Source of the DNA: Coriobacteriales bacterium
Lineage (GTDB): Bacteria > Actinomycetota > Coriobacteriia > Coriobacteriales > UBA8131
Assembly: GCA_031286975.1 (NCBI GenBank)
Contig: JAITTM010000182.1
Span: 1-10,617, forward strand
Reading direction: 5' to 3'
Length of the DNA stretch: 10,617 bases
The notes below the pieces were generated by a model, which was not told where the DNA came from, did not search any database, and saw nothing but the letters and a program-made list of their open reading frames with translations. This document shows, piece after piece, positions 6,504-10,617 of this stretch (positions are counted from its first letter, which is position 1; each line of letters opens with the position of its first letter). The translations under genes and the position numbers were made by a program.

Positions 6504-7723
6504 TGTCCAGCGCGGCTAGTCCCTTCGTCGTCATGAAGTTCGGCGGAACCTCCGTTGCCAGTGCGGAGGGACGAGACAACATCGCCACACGAGTACGTGC
6601 TGAGGTCAACGCGGGGCTCAAGCCCGTGGTGGTGGTCTCCGCAATGGGTCGCAAAGGCGCCCCCTACGCAACAGATACCCTGCTCTCACTCGTGGATCAG
6701 AGGCACTGCGACAAACACGAGCTCGATGTTCTCATGAGCGTGGGAGAAGTCATCTCGTCGGTGGTGGTCGCCACCCATCTAAGTGGGCAGGGCATCCCGG
6801 CCAAGGCGCTCAGCGGCGTTGACACCGGCATCCACACCAACCTGATAGACGGTGCCGCCTCGATAACCGATATCGATACTGCCCCTATCATCGCGCTTAC
6901 CAATGCGGGTATCGTGCCCGTTGTTACCGGATTCCAGGGGGTCGATGCGACGGGCAGGCTCCATACCCTGGGGCGTGGCGGCTCAGACACAACGGCCTGT
7001 GCCCTCGGTGCCGCACTTGACGCGAGTTTCGTTGACATCTACACCGATGTCGATGGTGTCTTCACTGCTGACCCCCGCGCTATAGATGAGGCGAAGGTCC
7101 TCACGCGCATCACCGCAGACGAGCTCTTCCAGATGGCCGCCCACGGCTCGAAGGTAGTGCACGCACCCGCCGCGGAGCTCGCCTTGCAAAGCGGCGTCAA
7201 CATGCGGGTGCGCAATACCTTCTCAACCGCTGAGGGCACACAGGTGGTTCATGTCGCGCCCATCAAGCCGGACGCGATTGCCACGGCGGTCACAACCGTC
7301 GCTGACATCGCCCGTATCCGCGTGCGCCTGCCCTACGTGAAAGATGACGCCACAGCCCACATGCAGACGCAGACGGCGGTCTATCGCGCGATGGCGGATG
7401 CTGGCATCTCCATCGATATGTTCACACCCATGAACGACCGCGTGGTCTTCTCTGTAAAAAAAGACCTTGCAGCCCAGGCGGTAGATATCTTAAGGGGTCT
7501 CGACTACAAAGTTGCCCTGCGTGACGGTCTTGCCAAGGTCACCTTGGTGGGTTCGGGGATGCACGGCGTGCCCGGCGTCATGGCAAAGGTTGCCACCTCG
7601 CTCGCGGCGGCAGGAATCGACATCCTGCAGGTAGCGGATTCGCACGCGACCATATCGCTTCTGGTTGACGAGAAGGACATGCTTTCAGCCGCCCGAGCAC
7701 TGCACAGTGCGTTTGGTCTGTAA
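6503..7723 (+). CDS. lysC: Aspartokinase, DapG-like monofunctional type
   Basis: A 406-residue aspartate kinase, making aspartyl phosphate, the first step toward diaminopimelate, lysine, threonine and methionine. Residues 12-18 are KFGGTSV, SAMGRKGAPYATDTLL lies at 46-61, GRGGSDTTA at 158-165 and YTDVDGVFTADPR at 180-192, all kinase-domain signatures. Two C-terminal ACT domains cover about 265-406, including the GMHGVPGVM segment and VADSHATISLLV at 377-388. The SAMGRKG-PYATD stretch and the ADSHATI motif recall Bacillus DapG, the diaminopimelate-inhibited isozyme, rather than LysC. Feedback by meso-diaminopimelate is therefore my inference; lysine control cannot be excluded. ATG 6503 shares its A with the dapB stop (TGATG); the GTG at 6500 is the alternative start. 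No good Shine-Dalgarno is present, as expected for coupled translation. Confidence 0.94.
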   Translation: MSSAASPFVVMKFGGTSVASAEGRDNIATRVRAEVNAGLKPVVVVSAMGRKGAPYATDTLLSLVDQRHCDKHELDVLMSVGEVISSVVVATHLSGQGIPAKALSGVDTGIHTNLIDGAASITDIDTAPIIALTNAGIVPVVTGFQGVDATGRLHTLGRGGSDTTACALGAALDASFVDIYTDVDGVFTADPRAIDEAKVLTRITADELFQMAAHGSKVVHAPAAELALQSGVNMRVRNTFSTAEGTQVVHVAPIKPDAIATAVTTVADIARIRVRLPYVKDDATAHMQTQTAVYRAMADAGISIDMFTPMNDRVVFSVKKDLAAQAVDILRGLDYKVALRDGLAKVTLVGSGMHGVPGVMAKVATSLAAAGIDILQVADSHATISLLVDEKDMLSAARALHSAFGL

Positions 7724-7796
7724 ATCATTTCCACTGCCGAGCAAAGACTGGTACATTGGTAGCGCTAGCAGTGTTCCCTTGAAAGGATGGCGACAA

Positions 7797-8693
7797 ATGT
7801 CAGTGGCACCGCGCTTTGGCAGATTCATACCGGCGATGATAACGCCCTTTGATGCCGCACTTAACCTCAATCTCGATCGCGCACAGGAGCTTGCCGTCCG
7901 CCTGATCGACAATGGCGCCGACGCGCTCATCATCAATGGGACGACCGGCGAATCGCCAACCGTCTTCTATCCGCAGAAGATCGAGCTCTTCAAGGCAGTG
8001 CTCGCTGCAGTGGGGGATCGCGTGCCCGTGCTCGCCAATGTGGGCGACAATTGCACGGCTGATTCGAGGGAGTTCGCCCAAGAGGTCAGCAAACTGGGTG
8101 TCGCCGGCATCATGCTGGTTGTTCCTTATTACAACAAGCCTCCCCAAGAGGGGCTTTACCAACATTTCAAGTGCATCGCGCAAAGCGTCGAACTGCCTGT
8201 CATTCTCTATAACATACCGGGGCGTTGCGCCATCAATATGGAGGCTCAGACCACCCTGCGTCTTGCCCATGATGTCGAGAATATCGTCGCCGTCAAAGAG
8301 GCGAGCGGCGACTTCGACCAGATAGCGCAGATCATCAAGGGCGCACCCGAAGGTTTTGTGGTGTATTCCGGCGATGACGAGCAAACCCTGGCGATCATGG
8401 AGCTGGGCGGCGCTGGCGTTATATCCACCATCGGCAATGTGGCTCCTGGCCGCATGAAGGAGATCGTTGACGCTCAGGCTGCCGGCGACCATACACGTGC
8501 GCTCTCGGCGCATCTGCGTCTGCAACCGCTGATGAAGGAGCTGTTTGCAACGGCAAACCCCATCCTGGTCAAAGAGGCGGTCAGACTGCTGGGCTTTGAC
8601 TGTGGCGGCGTGCGTCTGCCCTTGGTGGACGCAACACCCGAGCAACGTGCGCACCTGGCTGAGGTCATGCGCGCCGTTGGGGTGCTGACATAA
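7797..8693 (+). CDS. dapA: 4-hydroxy-tetrahydrodipicolinate synthase
   Basis: A complete 298-residue class I aldolase-type enzyme that condenses pyruvate with aspartate semialdehyde, the committed step to diaminopimelate and lysine. Key residues are visible: GTTGES at 48-53 with the proton-relay threonine, PYYNKPPQEGLY at 110-121 with Y112, YNIPGR at 138-143 with catalytic Y138 and R143, and VKEASGD at 166-172 with K167, the Schiff-base lysine. Length and motif spacing match the family. ATG 7797 is chosen over earlier in-frame codons because AAAGGATGG at 7782-7790 precedes it and homology begins at MSVAPRFGRFIPAMITPF. It lies 73 bases after the aspartokinase gene and 139 bases before the RNase J start, probably in one operon with dapB and lysC. 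Confidence 0.96.
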   Translation: MSVAPRFGRFIPAMITPFDAALNLNLDRAQELAVRLIDNGADALIINGTTGESPTVFYPQKIELFKAVLAAVGDRVPVLANVGDNCTADSREFAQEVSKLGVAGIMLVVPYYNKPPQEGLYQHFKCIAQSVELPVILYNIPGRCAINMEAQTTLRLAHDVENIVAVKEASGDFDQIAQIIKGAPEGFVVYSGDDEQTLAIMELGGAGVISTIGNVAPGRMKEIVDAQAAGDHTRALSAHLRLQPLMKELFATANPILVKEAVRLLGFDCGGVRLPLVDATPEQRAHLAEVMRAVGVLT

Positions 8694-8821
8694 ACGTACA
8701 ACAGATACGGACGGATCGGTTCTTGGGAGAAGGATCGTATACATAGACCTGCAAGAGTAAGGCTTCCCTGCCATCATTGATGCGCAGTGCTTGCGTTGCT
8801 GCTTTGGGTCAGAACAGAAAC

Positions 8822-8828
8822 GGAGGTG
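8822..8828 (+). promoter_or_regulatory. Shine-Dalgarno that decides the TTG start of the RNase J gene
   Basis: GGAGGTG at 8822-8828 sits 4 bases before an in-frame TTG at 8833. No comparable site precedes the other in-frame candidates, TTG 8791 or ATG 8968. This makes TTG 8833 the best start and keeps a basic N-terminal extension in the protein. Confidence 0.6.
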
Positions 8829-8832
8829 CTCC

Positions 8833-10614
8833 TTGGATAAGAGGACATCGTTCAATCGTGCTGAGCGAGGTGCCGAACGAGGCACAAGGCCGCCTGTCAA
8901 GCAGAACAATGCTGCGCAGCACAAACAGAAGCAGAAGCAGACACCGGTCAGCAAGAAGACCAAGGCGATGAAGATCATCCCCCTTGGCGGCCTTGACGGC
9001 ATCGGCAAGAACATGACCGTCTTCGAGTACGCCGACGACATGATCCTTGTTGACGCCGGCCTCATGTTCCCTGACGACGATCATCCCGGTGTCGACCTCA
9101 TCCTGCCCGACTACACCTATGTGCTCGAGAACGCCCATCGTCTGCGGGCCATCATCATCACCCATGGACACGAGGATCATACCGGTGCCTTGCCCTACCT
9201 GCTCAAGGATCTGGGCAGTGGCGTGCCCATCTACAGCAGCAAGCTCACCTTGGGCTTCATCGAAGGCAAGCTCACCGAGCATCGCATCCTTAATCCTAAG
9301 TTCCGGGAAGTTCAGGCGGGTGGTCATGTGACCATGGGGCAGTTTGGTTGCGATTTCTTTGCCGTCAACCACTCCATTCCCGCGGCCATGGGAGTCTTTA
9401 TCCGCACCCCTGCAGGTAATGTGCTCCATACCGGTGACTTCAAACTCGATCAGACACCCATCGACGGTGTGCATACCGATTTTGCCGCGCTTTCACGTTT
9501 TGCCAAGGCGGGCATCGACCTCATGCTCTCAGACTCGACCAATGCCACCAATGCCAATTTCACCAAATCCGAGGCCGAGGTGGGCAAGGCTCTGCGCCAG
9601 ATCATCTCGAATGCGTCAAAACGGGTCATCGTCGCCTCGTTCTCAAGTCATATCCATCGCATCCAGCAGATCTGCGATGCCGCGGTTGCCAGTGGACGCA
9701 AGGTCGCTGTAACCGGTCGCTCCATGCTCACAAACACAAAGATTGCGCGCGAGCTCGGCTACCTCAAAGTTGATGAGCGCGACATAATCGATGCCTATGC
9801 CGCCAAAGATATTCCGCCGGAACGCATTATTATCCTTTGCACGGGCTCGCAAGGTGAGCCGCTAAGTGCCTTGGCGCGTATGGCTAACGGCGAGCACCGC
9901 ACAGTTGCGATTGAGAGCGGAGACACTGTTATCATCTCGGCCACACCGGTGCCCGGCAATGAGAAAGCCGTAACGCGCGTCATCAACGGTCTATCAAAGG
10001 TTGGCGCTGATGTCTACGATAAAAGCCGCGCTCTGGTGCACGTTTCTGGCCATGCGGGTGCCGAGGAGCTGAAGCTGATGATCAGTATGGCCAAGCCGCG
10101 CCACTTTATGCCGGTACACGGCGAGGCTCTGCATCTTTTGGCGCACGCCAAACTTGCCCAAGAGGCCGGTGTTAAGCCCGCAAACATCTTTACGCTGGAG
10201 AACGGCGACACACTGGTAATGACAAATGGGCAAATCAAAGCAGGGGAGCCAGTTGAAAGCGGCGTGGTCTACGTTGACGGGCTCAGCGTTGGTGACGTCA
10301 GCAACGTGGTCTTAAAAGACCGGCAAACGCTTGCAAGCGACGGCATCGTGACGGCGGTTTGCCTGATACGCAACAGGGATTCGTCTCCAGCCGGCAAACC
10401 GGAGATCATCATGCGCGGAGTCAGCGGAGGCGATGACCCAGGGCTGCTGGATGATGCTGCTGCGGTTGCGAACAAGACAATCGCCGAGTTTGCGCATCTC
10501 CATCGCACAAACCCCAACAGGCTTTCAAGGGCATTGCGCGAGGCTTTATCCAAGCTCCTGTGGGATAGATGCCGCCGCCGTCCGATGATTATCCCAATAA
10601 TTATGGATGTCTAA
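8833..10614 (+). CDS. rnj: Ribonuclease J (metallo-beta-lactamase/beta-CASP nuclease)
   Basis: A complete 593-residue RNase J, somewhat longer than the roughly 555-residue Bacillus enzymes. RNase J combines 5'-to-3' exonuclease and endonuclease activity in mRNA decay and rRNA maturation. Residues 1-45 form a basic, Gln/Lys/Arg-rich, probably disordered extension (KQKQKQ, SKKTK). The conserved core starts at M46 (KIIPLGGLDGIGKNM). The metallo-beta-lactamase motif is HGHEDH at 111-116, LHTGDFKLD follows, then SDSTNA. The beta-CASP part includes the HVSGHA motif at 403-408 and PVHGE at 427-431. The C-terminal domain ends WDRCRRRPMIIPIIMDV, as in other RNase J proteins. The start is probably the TTG at 8833 behind GGAGGTG. 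A conserved place next to dapA is seen in Bacillus (rnjB) and mycobacteria. The 139-base gap before it has no convincing terminator. Confidence 0.95.
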   Translation: MDKRTSFNRAERGAERGTRPPVKQNNAAQHKQKQKQTPVSKKTKAMKIIPLGGLDGIGKNMTVFEYADDMILVDAGLMFPDDDHPGVDLILPDYTYVLENAHRLRAIIITHGHEDHTGALPYLLKDLGSGVPIYSSKLTLGFIEGKLTEHRILNPKFREVQAGGHVTMGQFGCDFFAVNHSIPAAMGVFIRTPAGNVLHTGDFKLDQTPIDGVHTDFAALSRFAKAGIDLMLSDSTNATNANFTKSEAEVGKALRQIISNASKRVIVASFSSHIHRIQQICDAAVASGRKVAVTGRSMLTNTKIARELGYLKVDERDIIDAYAAKDIPPERIIILCTGSQGEPLSALARMANGEHRTVAIESGDTVIISATPVPGNEKAVTRVINGLSKVGADVYDKSRALVHVSGHAGAEELKLMISMAKPRHFMPVHGEALHLLAHAKLAQEAGVKPANIFTLENGDTLVMTNGQIKAGEPVESGVVYVDGLSVGDVSNVVLKDRQTLASDGIVTAVCLIRNRDSSPAGKPEIIMRGVSGGDDPGLLDDAAAVANKTIAEFAHLHRTNPNRLSRALREALSKLLWDRCRRRPMIIPIIMDV

Positions 10615-10617
10615 TTC

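Noticed and set aside
7200..7202. Internal ATG in the aspartokinase gene as a start for a separate ACT-only beta subunit
   Set aside because: No Shine-Dalgarno precedes it. The DapG-like type to which the protein seems to belong is not known to use an internal start.
7697..7710. Inverted repeat GCACTGCACAGTGC at the end of the aspartokinase gene as a terminator
   Set aside because: The loop would be only 2-4 bases, the stem is inside the coding sequence, and no U-run follows.
7728..7757. Possible promoter before dapA (TTTCCA, 18-base spacer, TACATT)
   Set aside because: Both hexamers are poor and dapA is well explained by read-through from dapB-lysC. Not supported enough to annotate.
8712..8744. 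Possible promoter (TATACA at 8738) and a small GATC/TTCT hairpin between dapA and the RNase J gene
   Set aside because: There is no acceptable -35 at the right distance, and the stem is two 4-bp pieces with an internal loop and no U-run.
7800..9065. A 421-codon open frame on the minus strand opposite dapA and the start of the RNase J gene
   Set aside because: Both genes on the + strand have complete, well-conserved families. The antisense frame is Cys-, His- and Arg-rich with no recognisable domain, as expected when codon bias removes stops from the opposite strand.

Overview
The window holds a compact run of housekeeping genes, all on the + strand, in moderately GC-rich DNA that prefers G/C at third codon positions. 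The order is: two small membrane-protein ORFs, rpsO (ribosomal protein S15), pnp (polynucleotide phosphorylase), a TM2-domain membrane protein, an M16 zinc peptidase, dapB, an aspartokinase, dapA and an RNase J gene. From memory, this order resembles both the rpsO-pnp-M16 peptidase-dapG-dapA-rnjB region of Bacillus and the rpsO-gpsI-pepR-dapB-dapA-rnj region of mycobacteria. An actinobacterial host, perhaps of the Coriobacteriia, fits best: GC-rich, a basic N-terminal extension on RNase J, and a DapG-like aspartokinase. This placement is inference; there is no rRNA or other strong marker.

Layout. Bases 1-727 carry the end of one unrecognised membrane protein and a second complete one. Bases 728-982 are non-coding: hairpins that may end the upstream transcript, a pyrimidine-rich stretch with T4 tracts spaced at the DNA helical repeat, a TATAAT promoter, and an rpsO leader that can fold its own ribosome binding site into a 9-bp helix. 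rpsO and pnp follow, separated by three consecutive hairpins. A separate promoter drives the TM2 protein. The M16 peptidase starts at GTG behind a strong Shine-Dalgarno. dapB and the aspartokinase gene overlap by one base (TGATG). dapA and the RNase J gene follow after short gaps.

Function. Two themes are interleaved. One is translation and RNA turnover: S15, the 3'-to-5' phosphorolytic exonuclease PNPase, and the 5'-to-3' exonuclease/endonuclease RNase J. The other is the aspartate pathway to meso-diaminopimelate and lysine: aspartokinase makes aspartyl phosphate, DapA condenses aspartate semialdehyde with pyruvate, and DapB reduces the product. Aspartate-semialdehyde dehydrogenase (asd) is not in the window. 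I see no mobile elements, CRISPR arrays, tRNA or rRNA genes. The most interesting material is regulatory: the S15 leader, the pnp leader hairpins and the phased T-tracts. None of the protein families looks like a new system.
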